A DNA stretch of 18,415 nucleotides, taken from positions 1-18,415 of the forward strand of contig JAQYWL010000236.1 of NCBI GenBank assembly GCA_030145035.1. Reading direction: 5' to 3'. Both the position numbers and the translations under genes were made by a program. Positions 1-7,305 of this stretch are shown in pieces. Numbering within the stretch: the stretch's first letter is position 1; every line of letters begins with the position of its first letter. The DNA is from Desulfobacteria bacterium (GTDB taxonomy: Bacteria > Desulfobacterota > Desulfobacteria > Desulfobacterales > C00003060). The notes beneath the pieces are model-generated. The model saw only the letters and a list, made by a program, of their open reading frames with translations, was not told the DNA's origin and searched no databases.

Positions 1-192
1 AATTGCGGAGCGAAGCGGAGCTAAGTTCAGCACGTCGCGCCAGGGCGGGCTGTCGCGCCAGGGCGGGCCGCCCCTACGGGAAGCCGCTGATGAGGATTAG
101 ATCATTCGGATGGGCACTACCTAACCGCACAGGTCCAAAAATTGGGGAGTACTGGACTAGCGGGGAGTAAAAGCGCACCCGGCTAAACCGGC
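1..192. repeat. Gene-free left edge with interspersed GC-rich repeats
   Basis: No credible coding region is visible here. Positions 7-27 (ggagcgaagcggagctaagtt) match 7168-7188 at 19 of 21 bases, and both copies belong to an element that begins with aattgcgg. A 17-bp unit, gtcgcgccagggcgggc, occurs in tandem at 34-50 and 52-68. A close copy (gtagcgccagggcgggct) lies at 14142-14159 inside the antiporter operon. The short string ggggagta also occurs twice, near 144 and 162. On the minus strand this is the region downstream of the receiver gene ending at 193. A short CCGG-ctaaa-CCGG stem just beyond that stop, followed by TTTT, could be a weak terminator. Confidence 0.7.
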
Positions 193-633
193 TCAGATTT
201 CCCCGACTTTTCTCAGAAGAAACCTGGCTTCTGCCTTTCTGATCCGTTCTTCCTGCTCGTCCTTTCTCTTTCTGGCTACCTCCAGTTTGGCAGATAGGTC
301 ATCGAAATCGGCGGGCTTCAAAAGATAATCCAAGGCGCCCAGTTTCATCCCCTCCACAGCGGTTTCTGTAGTACCGTGTCCAGTCAGCATGATGACCTCA
401 ACCAGAGGGAATCTCTTCTTTATTTCCCTTAAGGTTTCAATGCCATCCATACCTGGCATTTTGATATCCAGAATGACCACATCGATTTCTTTTTCCTCCA
501 GGGTTTCGAGACATTCTTTGCCGCTATAGACAGGCGTTACTTTTTCTCCTTCCTCTTTCAGCCTTAAGGAAAGCATTTCCACAAAATCTTTCTCATCATC
601 GACTACCAGTACCTTAGTTGGTATTTTGATCAT
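193..633 (-). CDS. Single-domain response regulator (receiver, 146 aa)
   Basis: A CheY-like receiver with no DNA-binding or enzymatic output domain. The acidic pair is D12/D13, the predicted phospho-acceptor is D56 in the run VVILDIKMPG, the switch threonine is T84, and the conserved lysine is K106 in LLKPAD. About 25 charged residues follow the receiver fold (KRKDEQEERIRKAEARF) and probably form a helix. It is the last gene of an operon, 31 bp after a receiver-histidine kinase. It is a clear paralogue of the 146-aa receiver at 6568-7008, with the same length, the same MPGMDGxETLRE and EVIMLT segments and the same charged tail. Start: the ATG at 633 has GGAG 10 bases upstream. An ATG-CCA-TGA triplet set at better spacing overlaps it. 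Likely role: phosphate shuttle or protein-interaction regulator in a phosphorelay. Confidence 0.93.
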   Translation of the reverse strand: MIKIPTKVLVVDDEKDFVEMLSLRLKEEGEKVTPVYSGKECLETLEEKEIDVVILDIKMPGMDGIETLREIKKRFPLVEVIMLTGHGTTETAVEGMKLGALDYLLKPADFDDLSAKLEVARKRKDEQEERIRKAEARFLLRKVGEI

Positions 634-664
634 GGCATTTTTTCTCCTTTTTCTTCAGAGAGGT

Positions 665-1867
665 TTAATGGGGTAAACGGTTATATTTGGTTATTTTATC
701 TAACAAGTCCACATGATTATTTTTGTCCAATCCCTCTTTTATTTCATGGTATTTCGGTAGCTTGATGGAAAAGCTGGCCCCCTGACCGAGCTGGCTCTCC
801 AGTTCGATTTTACCGCCCAGTTTCTCAACAATGCTGCGAGTGACGAATAGCCCCAAGCCAGTGCCTTCACCAGGGGGTTTGGTACTGAAAAACGGCTCGA
901 ACATCCTTTCCAAATTTTCTTTGGGGATGCCTTCTCCTGTGTCACGCACTGTGAGGGCTACCTCCTCACCGATAGCTTCAAGAATTATCGTAATTTTGCC
1001 TCCGGACCCAGTGGCATAAATGGCGTTGGTCAAAAGGTTGACCAAGACCTGCCTCAACTGGTAGGGATCACTCCAGATGGTGCCTAAGGAAGTATCAATT
1101 TCCCGGACAATTTCAATCTCCTTGTTTGCCACTTCCATATTGACTAATTGAACAGCCTCATCGACCAATTCATTCAAATTCACTTCGGCCAAGACGGAAT
1201 CGGTTTTTCTGACAAATCCCAAAAGCTGATGCGTGATTCTCCTGGTCCTTTCAATGCCCTTTTCTATTTTGTCAAGCCCCATTTCAAAGTCCTGCCTGCG
1301 CGGCATCTTCGTCAGTTCTTCTCTTCTTAGGAGGAGCTTCATCCAGCCGACCGCTTCTTTGATAATCGCCAGAGGGTTATTGATTTCGTGGGCCACGCCG
1401 GCTGCCAGAGTTCCTAAGGAAGCCAGTCTTTCAGTAGCTATCATCTGCTGCTCCATTTTGGCCCTGAATTCTGCCTCTCTGAGCTTCTCTTCCTCTCGCT
1501 GGATCTTTTGGTAGGCATGATTTATCTTGCCCAACAGGTGTTCCAGTTCTATGGGCTTGCCGAGATAATCAAAGGCCCCTGACTTGATGCCTTCAACACC
1601 GTCCTGGGTCGTTGCGTGGCCGGTCAGGAGTATGACCTCGGTTTTGAGGTATTTTTTCTTGATATGATGAAGGACCTCAATCCCGTTCATACCGGGCATC
1701 TTTACGTCCAATACCACCACGTCCATTGGTTTTTTTTCGAGTATGGATAGTGCCTTTTCTCCGTCTTCTGCCTGTTCAGTGACTATGCCCATTTTTGTTA
1801 GACGTTTGGCAATGAACCACCGGAAATCATCTTCGTCATCAACAATAAGGAGCCGAATGTTTTCCAT
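665..1867 (-). CDS. Receiver-histidine kinase hybrid (REC-HisKA-HATPase)
   Basis: A 400-aa soluble protein with its receiver at the N-terminus: D10/D11, phospho-acceptor D54 in VVVLDVKMPG, T82 and K104. A charged coiled coil follows (about 117-147), then a HisKA dimerisation domain with phospho-acceptor H160 in GVAHEINNPL. The C-terminal HATPase domain has an N-box (NLLTNAIYA), a G1 box (DTGEGIP), an F-box (FEPFFSTK) and a G2 box (GTGLGLFV). No membrane segment or PAS domain is present, so its input must come through phosphorylation of its own receiver or a partner protein. It starts 9 bp after the SLC13 transporter gene and lacks a strong Shine-Dalgarno sequence, which suggests translational coupling. 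A short receiver follows downstream. The hybrid may take phosphate from an upstream kinase and pass its signal to that receiver; this is inference. Confidence 0.95.
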   Translation of the reverse strand: MENIRLLIVDDEDDFRWFIAKRLTKMGIVTEQAEDGEKALSILEKKPMDVVVLDVKMPGMNGIEVLHHIKKKYLKTEVILLTGHATTQDGVEGIKSGAFDYLGKPIELEHLLGKINHAYQKIQREEEKLREAEFRAKMEQQMIATERLASLGTLAAGVAHEINNPLAIIKEAVGWMKLLLRREELTKMPRRQDFEMGLDKIEKGIERTRRITHQLLGFVRKTDSVLAEVNLNELVDEAVQLVNMEVANKEIEIVREIDTSLGTIWSDPYQLRQVLVNLLTNAIYATGSGGKITIILEAIGEEVALTVRDTGEGIPKENLERMFEPFFSTKPPGEGTGLGLFVTRSIVEKLGGKIELESQLGQGASFSIKLPKYHEIKEGLDKNNHVDLLDKITKYNRLPH

Positions 1868-1876
1868 GTTGTTAAA

Positions 1877-3451
1877 CTACACCAACCCTAATATTTTCCA
1901 CCAGACGGCGCACACTGCTATTAAAATGATCAATAAAACAGGAGTGGCAACAAGGCCCGCTTTCGTAAGGTCAACCGCCTTGAATTGCCGGTAACTGTAC
2001 GCGATGGCATTGGGTGGACAACCTATTACCAAGAGCATGGCAAAGGAGGTGGCCATTCCGAGACACAGAGCGAGCACGGTGGGATCTACGCCCTCCATCA
2101 GGGCCATGGGAATCACGATCGGCAATATCAAGGCTGCGGCAGCCACATTGGCCATAGCGTTGGTGATAAGAGCCCCGAAAACGGCCACACCGGCAAACAG
2201 CAGTAACCACCCACCCCCTTGAATAAATGGGAAAAAGAGGTAGGCGAAATAGGTGGCCGCACCGGAGAACCCCATGTACAGACCCAGGGAAATGCCACCA
2301 CCAAAAATAAACAGGGCTGTTCCCCACTCAAGATTTTCGTGAATATCCTGCCATTTCAAGATGCCGAAAAGGATCAGGCCACCTACGCCCAACATGCCGG
2401 TTACCGAGTAGTGTATACCATGAAACCCTTTTGTTAACCAAAGGATAAATGTCAGACCAATGATAACAAGGGTCTTTTTTTCCAAAGGGCTCCATGGGCC
2501 AAGATCCTCTTCGAGTTTGGGCAGTTTGTACTTCGGATCAGGCCTGAAGACAAGATAAACAATAAAAACAGCTACTGGTACGCAAAGAATCGCTGCCGGC
2601 ATGGCGTACTTTATCCACTCAAAAAAGGTGATCTCCAAGCCGGTAAATTCCTTAAGGAAAGCTGCGGCGACCATACAGCGGCCACCACCTACAAGCGATC
2701 CCATGCCCCCGCAGGAACAGGCAAAGGGGAGTGAGAGCATCATAAACTTTGCAGTCCTGGTGTGGGGCTCGATACCTGCGGCCTTCATCAAGGGAAGCAT
2801 GGTTACAATTCCTATGGCACAGGCAGCGGCATCATGCATATAGGCCGAAGATATACCCAGGCCCATCGCAATGATAAACGTGAACTTGGTGACACTTGTT
2901 CCCGCTTTTTTGACAATAAAATATCCGAATCGCTTTGTAATACCTGCCTTGTCCAGGGAGATGGCAAAGATCAGGCAGCACATGATAAAAACAACGACCG
3001 GGTGCATATACGGCGCCCAGGCCCCTTTGACATCGGCAACACCCATGATTACTAAAAAGACACCGATACAGATGGCCGTGATCTCAAGAGGGATCGGTTC
3101 CACCACAAAGAGAAAAATCAGCACCACAAGGACAACCAGAAATCTCTTGCCCTTTGGAGATAAGCCATTGAGATAATCAACTTCGAGTCCTGGCATTTTT
3201 GATTCCGCAGCCTTGTCCCGTAGAAATGCTGCGGTAGCCTCCGGGCTGCCAGGATTTTTTGCCTCTACAACATATTCTTTGGCATAGTCCTCAGAAACTA
3301 ACGTGAAGTGTTGACCGATGTGCTGAAAGAATATCCCTCTGTCATCACCGGTTATCTTAAATGTAGTTCCTTCCGGTCTTGGCAAAAAGAAAACAATAGC
3401 ACCGAGTGCAAGCGCTATGCAGAGCTGGAATCCCTTGTTCTTGAGTAACAT
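1877..3451 (-). CDS. SLC13/DASS-family anion transporter, divergent member
   Basis: A 524-aa inner-membrane protein with an N-terminal span (about 8-23), a hydrophilic loop of about 75 residues (25-102) and then roughly ten hydrophobic segments. Hallmarks of the divalent anion:Na+ symporter family are visible in the second half: FIFGGGISLG (381-390), TNAMANVAAAALILPI (430-445) and CPPNAIAYS (478-486). The equivalent first-half motifs are altered: the usual SNT position reads HDA near 206-208, and the usual GTPPN position reads GGGRCM (255-260). Family members carry dicarboxylates, citrate or sulfate; the substrate cannot be assigned here. The ATG at 3451 has a strong AAAGGAGG site. It follows a receiver gene by 11 bp and is followed 9 bp later by a receiver-kinase, so it is embedded in a signalling operon. 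Confidence 0.88.
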   Translation of the reverse strand: MLLKNKGFQLCIALALGAIVFFLPRPEGTTFKITGDDRGIFFQHIGQHFTLVSEDYAKEYVVEAKNPGSPEATAAFLRDKAAESKMPGLEVDYLNGLSPKGKRFLVVLVVLIFLFVVEPIPLEITAICIGVFLVIMGVADVKGAWAPYMHPVVVFIMCCLIFAISLDKAGITKRFGYFIVKKAGTSVTKFTFIIAMGLGISSAYMHDAAACAIGIVTMLPLMKAAGIEPHTRTAKFMMLSLPFACSCGGMGSLVGGGRCMVAAAFLKEFTGLEITFFEWIKYAMPAAILCVPVAVFIVYLVFRPDPKYKLPKLEEDLGPWSPLEKKTLVIIGLTFILWLTKGFHGIHYSVTGMLGVGGLILFGILKWQDIHENLEWGTALFIFGGGISLGLYMGFSGAATYFAYLFFPFIQGGGWLLLFAGVAVFGALITNAMANVAAAALILPIVIPMALMEGVDPTVLALCLGMATSFAMLLVIGCPPNAIAYSYRQFKAVDLTKAGLVATPVLLIILIAVCAVWWKILGLV

Positions 3452-3462
3452 TTTTTCCTCCT

Positions 3463-3831
3463 TTACCTTTTGGTTGTCCTGATCTTTTCCTTAACCAGGG
3501 CCTTAAGACGATTCATATCAAGTGGTTTGGACAGATAATCCGTGCAGCCCAGGCTCCTTGCCGCCTGCTCCTTTTCCCACGAGGGAAAGGCTGATATCAT
3601 GATCACGGGCATCTCCCTGTCCATCCCCTTTATCTTTGCCAGCACCTCAATGCCATCCATATCCGGCATAGAAACATCAATTATGGCAAGTTCAAACCCC
3701 CTTTCTTTGGCAAGTTTCAGCGCCCCCTGTCCTGAATCCACACACTCAATCTGATAGCCTTCTTTGCCAAGGACACGCTTAAGAAGCGCCAGCATATTTT
3801 TTTCATCGTCAACGACCAGAATCTTGCACAC
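3463..3831 (-). CDS. Short single-domain response regulator (122 aa)
   Basis: A stand-alone receiver of minimal length. It has the acidic pair in ILVVDDE, a phospho-acceptor Asp in LAIIDVSMPDMDG, a conserved Ser at the usual Thr position (VIMISAF) and the lysine in YLSKPLD. There is no output domain and no long charged tail, unlike the 146-aa receivers nearby. The start is GTG at 3831, with AAGGAAG seven bases upstream. It is the first gene of an operon that continues with the SLC13 transporter 11 bp downstream. A sigma-54-type promoter motif lies about 33-48 bp upstream of the start codon. It probably acts as a phosphate acceptor for one of the neighbouring kinases or as a regulator of the transporter; both roles are inferred from position only. 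Confidence 0.92.
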   Translation of the reverse strand: MCKILVVDDEKNMLALLKRVLGKEGYQIECVDSGQGALKLAKERGFELAIIDVSMPDMDGIEVLAKIKGMDREMPVIMISAFPSWEKEQAARSLGCTDYLSKPLDMNRLKALVKEKIRTTKR

Positions 3832-3863
3832 TATTATTCTTCCTTTGCTTTACAAATCATAAA

Positions 3864-3879
3864 AGCACAAAGCATACCA
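3864..3879 (-). promoter_or_regulatory. Candidate sigma-54 (-24/-12) promoter
   Basis: Read on the minus strand, the sequence is TGGTATGCTTTGTGCT. It has the invariant GG and GC separated by exactly ten bases (consensus TGGCACG-N4-TTGCW, with YAY allowed in the -24 part). Transcription would start near 3853, leaving a leader of about 20 nt that contains the Shine-Dalgarno of the GTG start at 3831. The gene immediately upstream in transcription order encodes a sigma-54 activator. Mismatches at -24 (TAT for CAC) and -12 (GTGC for TTGC) make this a prediction. Confidence 0.5.
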
Positions 3880-3996
3880 AAGGGGAGCTATGGAGAACCG
3901 GAATAATAATTCGTTGAAATGATTACAGTTTATGGATAGTAGGGCCGGTCGGGGTGGTATTAGGTGGCTCGATTTGTGTACAAAACAATAGACAGC

Positions 3997-4012
3997 GTCC
4001 AATCAGTTGGAC
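3997..4012 (-). terminator. Possible weak terminator or operator hairpin at the activator stop codon
   Basis: A perfect 6-bp inverted repeat, GTCCAA-TCAG-TTGGAC, has its 4-nt loop overlapping the TGA stop of the sigma-54 activator gene. On the minus strand it is followed by a moderately T-rich stretch (TGTCTATTGTTTTG), with no clean run of Ts. It could end transcription of the upstream operon or be a binding half-site. The evidence is weak. Confidence 0.3.
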
Positions 4013-5379
4013 ACTTTGTGAACACCAAGTTCTCTTATCTTGTTATAAAGGGAACTTCGACTGATGCCAAGGAGCTTTGCTGCCCGGCTTTTGTTGCCCC
4101 CTGAATCTCTCAAGGCGGCCACTATCGCCTCCCTTTCTCCTTGGTGGGCGAGGGCCCTTGCTGCGATCTTCAAAGGCTTGAAGTCCTTCTTCGAATGGGT
4201 GGGGCGTTCTCTGGTGATGGGCAAAGATAGCGAGGCCTCATCGATGAGCGGACCGGCGCTAAGGAGGACCGCACGTTCCATCACGTTTTCAAGCTCCCTC
4301 ACATTTCCGGGCCAGGGATTTTCCATGATGGCACGCACGGCTCCAGGGTTGATATCAGACAAATTCTTATGATAAGTCCCGGCATATTTGCGCATGAAAT
4401 AATGGGCCAGAGGGGCGATATCTTCCCTCCTTTCCCGCAGGGGAGGCACATTCACGGTCACCACTGCCAGCCGGTAATAAAGATCCTTTCGAAAGGTCCC
4501 ATCGCGCATGGGCTCCTCAAGGTCTAAGTTGGTGGCTGCCAGCACTCGCACATCCACCTTCGTGCTCACCACACTTCCTACCGGTTTTATCTCCCTTTCC
4601 TGGAGGACACGAAGCAGGTTCAATTGCACCGAAGACGAGATTGTCCCGACTTCGTCCAAAAAAAGTGTGCCGCCGTCTGCAGCGAGGAACAGCCCTTCCT
4701 TGTCCTTAACTGCCCCTGTAAAAGCCCCTTTGATATGCCCGAAGAGCTCCGTTTGCAGAAGGTGTTCCGGCAAAACGCTGCAATCAACAACGATAAAAGG
4801 CTCATCACGCCGGCTGCTCAGATCATGGACAGCCCTCGCAATCAGCTCCTTGCCGGTGCCGCTTTCTCCCTGGATAAGGACTGTGGCCTGGCTGTCAGCA
4901 ATCTTGCCAATGAGCTTGAAGACGCCTTCCATGGCTTTGCTCTTGCCAATAATCTCTTTAAATCCATCCCGTACCTTTAGCTCCTCGCGGAGCCTTATGA
5001 CCTCGTGATGGAGCTTGCAATATTTTAAGGCCCTGTTGACCACGACCAGAATCTCATCCTTCTGGAAAGGCTTGGTCAGGTAGTCAAACGCGCCTCCCTT
5101 CATGGCTTCAACGGCTGATTCAATGGTCCCGTAAGCGGTAATAACAATAAAGGGAATGTCAGGATGCTTGGTCTTTACCTCCTTCATCAGGTCAATACCA
5201 CCGAGGACAGGCATGACAAGATCAGATATGATAAGGTCAAAGGTTTCTTCCCTCAGTATGCGGAGGGCTTCGGTTCCGCTGGCAGCAGTTCTGACCCCAT
5301 ACCCTTCCCTGGCAAGGACCTTTTGAAAGAGCTTGAGCATGTTCTGCTCGTCATCAACCACTAGAATCTCTGCCAGCAC
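4003..5379 (-). CDS. NtrC-family sigma-54-dependent response regulator
   Basis: A 458-aa activator with three domains in order. The receiver has D9/D10, phospho-acceptor D53 in LIISDLVMP, T81 and K103. The AAA+ domain has Walker A GESGTGKE at 171-178, the sigma-54-contacting GAFTGA loop at 218-223 and Walker B GTLFLDE at 237-243. The C-terminal Fis-type helix-turn-helix includes the segment NKSRAAKLLGISRSSLYNKI. All key catalytic residues are intact. The frame stays open to a GTG at 5421, but GTG 5379 is preferred: AGGGGG lies five bases upstream, the receiver begins at once, and the longer version would overlap the preceding kinase gene. That kinase ends 11 bp upstream, so the two probably form a cognate pair. 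A likely target is the sigma-54 promoter motif at 3864-3879. Confidence 0.95.
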   Translation of the reverse strand: MLAEILVVDDEQNMLKLFQKVLAREGYGVRTAASGTEALRILREETFDLIISDLVMPVLGGIDLMKEVKTKHPDIPFIVITAYGTIESAVEAMKGGAFDYLTKPFQKDEILVVVNRALKYCKLHHEVIRLREELKVRDGFKEIIGKSKAMEGVFKLIGKIADSQATVLIQGESGTGKELIARAVHDLSSRRDEPFIVVDCSVLPEHLLQTELFGHIKGAFTGAVKDKEGLFLAADGGTLFLDEVGTISSSVQLNLLRVLQEREIKPVGSVVSTKVDVRVLAATNLDLEEPMRDGTFRKDLYYRLAVVTVNVPPLRERREDIAPLAHYFMRKYAGTYHKNLSDINPGAVRAIMENPWPGNVRELENVMERAVLLSAGPLIDEASLSLPITRERPTHSKKDFKPLKIAARALAHQGEREAIVAALRDSGGNKSRAAKLLGISRSSLYNKIRELGVHKVSN

Positions 5380-5390
5380 TTTTTCCCCCT

Positions 5391-6497
5391 TCAACCTCCT
5401 ACCGGAAAGTAGATGCTGCACGTGGTGCCAACACCCTCACGACTCTCTATTTCAATTTTGCCGCGGTGATCGTCCATAATCCGCTGACAAACCGAAAGAC
5501 CCAGGCCTGTCCCCTTGATTCCCCTGGTCGTAAAAAAGGGACCAAAGACACGGTCAAGGTCCTTTTGAGGGATGCCGTCGCCTGTATCCGATATAGTTAT
5601 CCGGACCCAATTTCGCTCTTTTTGCGACTGCTGCCTGTGCACAAGACCCATGGCGAGCCGAAGTCCACCCCCGTAAGGCATGGCTTGAATCGCATTGATC
5701 ATCACATTAAGGAAGACCTGCCGGATTAGGTGCGGATCAATCTCGGTATAAGGAAGCCCCTTGTCATACGCCCTTGTGACCTGGACTTTGTTTTTCTTGA
5801 CCTGGGGAGCAAGCAATATGATTGAATCTTCCAGGAGCTGTAATATATCCACACGCGTCCTCTCCGGGGGCTTTATTCGGGCAAAGTCCAAAAGATCCTT
5901 GACCACATCAACGCACCGGGCCGTCTCCTGCTCGATGATCCTAATCGATTCAAAGAGGGGATGATCTTCGGAAATCTCATCCAAGATATCCTGGACAAAG
6001 CCGAGAATGATCCCAAGAGGATTGTTGATTTCATGGGCAATGCCGGCTGCGAGTTCACCCATGAATGCAAGCTTGCTGGACCGATTAAGCTGATCTTGCA
6101 ATCTGTTACGCTCCGCCAGGAGCTTGCAGTATCGTTCCTCCTCCCGGGTCTTTCCCTCCTGGATGCGCTTCCTCGTTACATCCCGCAACGTTACCAGAAG
6201 GTGCGGCGATCCGTGATGATCAAACGGGGAAAAGGAGACGCTTGCCATAAAGACGCGACCGCCTTTTTGCTTAAAATCTATGTCAACTTCGGCCATCTTT
6301 TTGATCTGGGACAAAGTTGAAAAGATATATCGGCTGCTTTCATAAGGAGCGCATAGATCTCGCAAGTTAAGCCCTAAAAGCTCGATCCGGGTGTATCCGG
6401 TAAATTCTTCTGAACTCCTGTTGGCAAAGATTATCTGACCATCCCCGTCAGTAACCATCAGAGGGAGGGTCACCCCTTCAACCATGGCCCTAAACAA
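5391..6497 (-). CDS. PAS-domain histidine kinase, partner of the NtrC-type regulator
   Basis: A 368-aa soluble kinase. An N-terminal PAS domain (about 1-110) includes PLMVTDGDGQIIFANRSSEE and ends in LLVTLRDVTRKR, the usual PAS/PAC exit. A coiled linker (about 110-142) leads to a HisKA domain with H155 in GIAHEINNPL. The HATPase domain has NVMINAIQAM, DTGDGIP, FGPFFTT and GTGLGLSV. No membrane segment is present, so the PAS domain must sense a cytoplasmic signal; no cofactor ligand can be named. The start is probably TTG at 6497, with AGGAG six bases upstream. An in-frame ATG at 6485 is the alternative but is worse placed. It lies between a receiver gene (70 bp upstream) and the sigma-54 activator (11 bp downstream), giving a receiver-kinase-activator operon. 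Confidence 0.94.
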   Translation of the reverse strand: MFRAMVEGVTLPLMVTDGDGQIIFANRSSEEFTGYTRIELLGLNLRDLCAPYESSRYIFSTLSQIKKMAEVDIDFKQKGGRVFMASVSFSPFDHHGSPHLLVTLRDVTRKRIQEGKTREEERYCKLLAERNRLQDQLNRSSKLAFMGELAAGIAHEINNPLGIILGFVQDILDEISEDHPLFESIRIIEQETARCVDVVKDLLDFARIKPPERTRVDILQLLEDSIILLAPQVKKNKVQVTRAYDKGLPYTEIDPHLIRQVFLNVMINAIQAMPYGGGLRLAMGLVHRQQSQKERNWVRITISDTGDGIPQKDLDRVFGPFFTTRGIKGTGLGLSVCQRIMDDHRGKIEIESREGVGTTCSIYFPVGG

Positions 6498-6567
6498 TGG
6501 TCTCTCCTTTTGAAGATATCCTCAATCCGCTCTCCCCACGTTTGCCCTACGCAAAAAGATCTCATTT

Positions 6568-7008
6568 CTATTCAAAAACCCGCTGCGGGTGAGTCATCAG
6601 TTCCTTGATTTTGGCCTGGCGAATTTTCTCTTCATGAATAGCCTTCTTTTCATGGGCCTGGCGCATCTTGTCCATCAACTCGTCGATATCTGCCGGTTTC
6701 ATGATGTAGTCGAATGCCCCAAGCTTCATCCCTTCAATTCCTGACTCAACCGAAGCGTGCGCAGTCAGCATAATGACTTCCATAAGCGGCCTCTTTCTCT
6801 TCATTTCACGCAAGGTCTCCACCCCGTCCATACCTGGCATCTTGACATCCAGGATAACAACATCAAAGAGCTTTTCGTCCAGAAGTTCCAGGGCCTTTTC
6901 CCCGCTTTCTGCACCCGAGATATCGATGTTTCTCCTTTGAAGACGTTTCATAAAGGTCTCCCGAAAATCATCCTCATCATCAACAACTAACACTCTAAGC
7001 TCTTCCAT
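6568..7008 (-). CDS. Single-domain response regulator (receiver, 146 aa)
   Basis: A receiver with D10/D11, phospho-acceptor D54 in VVILDVKMPG, T82 and K104 in YIMKPAD, followed by a charged helical tail (EKKAIHEEKIRQAKIKELM). No output domain is present. It closely resembles the receiver at 193-633 in length, core motifs and tail, which points to duplication of a receiver-plus-kinase module. The ATG at 7008 has no clear Shine-Dalgarno. It opens the operon that continues with the PAS kinase and the NtrC-type activator, and could be an alternative acceptor for that kinase. The upstream region to 7305 is shared with the divergent universal-stress gene. Confidence 0.93.
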   Translation of the reverse strand: MEELRVLVVDDEDDFRETFMKRLQRRNIDISGAESGEKALELLDEKLFDVVILDVKMPGMDGVETLREMKRKRPLMEVIMLTAHASVESGIEGMKLGAFDYIMKPADIDELMDKMRQAHEKKAIHEEKIRQAKIKELMTHPQRVFE

Positions 7009-7305
7009 AATCTTAGGTACCGGAATTTCTACAACTTAGTGAAATTAAATAGTTTTTAGTAACCGTCTATTTATGCAAGCCACTATTCCGTTATTCCAAT
7101 TGCGGCCTCCGGCCTCTCCGAGCTGTAGGCCTACGCCCCGGAGGGCTCTACGAGCCGGAAGCCGGAGGGAGCGAAACGGAGTTAAGTTTTATTTTACAAT
7201 AACAAATAGCCTAAATGCAAGGGAATCATCTAAGAGCCAGCCAACAAAAACTTGACCTTGCATGGAATGCGATAACATAGTAAGTTATTTTCTGAGAGGC
7301 TACCT
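7009..7305. promoter_or_regulatory. Divergent intergenic region between receiver and Usp genes
   Basis: This 297-bp gene-free stretch must carry the promoters of the minus-strand receiver operon and the plus-strand Usp gene. An AT-rich segment (7021-7075) lies upstream of the receiver. The centre (7098-7188) is a palindromic repeat, listed separately. Near the Usp gene, TTGACC at 7252-7257 resembles a -35 box, but the best -10 candidate, TAACAT at 7273-7278, is only 15 bp away, so no promoter is called firmly. A GCAT-gga-ATGC inverted repeat lies at 7260-7270. Confidence 0.45.
7098..7188. repeat. Interspersed palindromic repeat, long form
   Basis: The element begins aattgcgg and ends ggagcgaaacggagttaagtt, as does the short copy at the left window edge. 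Between these ends lies a GC-rich palindromic insert. Outer arms cctccggc (7106-7113) and gccggagg (7161-7168) are perfect complements. Inside are the palindrome gtaggcctac (7125-7134) and a GGCTC-TAC-GAGCC stem (7144-7156). The 16-mer ggctctacgagccgga (7144-7159) recurs exactly at 8243-8258, and cctctccgag (7113-7122) recurs at 8228-8237. Confidence 0.75.

Noticed and set aside
1..192. tRNA or other structured RNA gene at the left edge
   Set aside because: No cloverleaf-like pairing or CCA end could be found. The GC-rich pairing is explained by dispersed repeats.
4508..5008. A 166-aa open frame on the plus strand
   Set aside because: It opposes the AAA+ domain of the NtrC-type regulator and is Ser/Arg-rich shadow sequence without family features.
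5380..5421. Longer N-terminus of the sigma-54 activator from GTG 5421
   Set aside because: It would overlap the end of the kinase gene and add residues before a complete receiver. GTG 5379 has a better-spaced ribosome site.
7252..7278. Sigma-70 promoter for the Usp gene (TTGACC/TAACAT)
   Set aside because: The spacer is only 15 bp and the -10 match is poor, so it is mentioned in the intergenic entry but not called.
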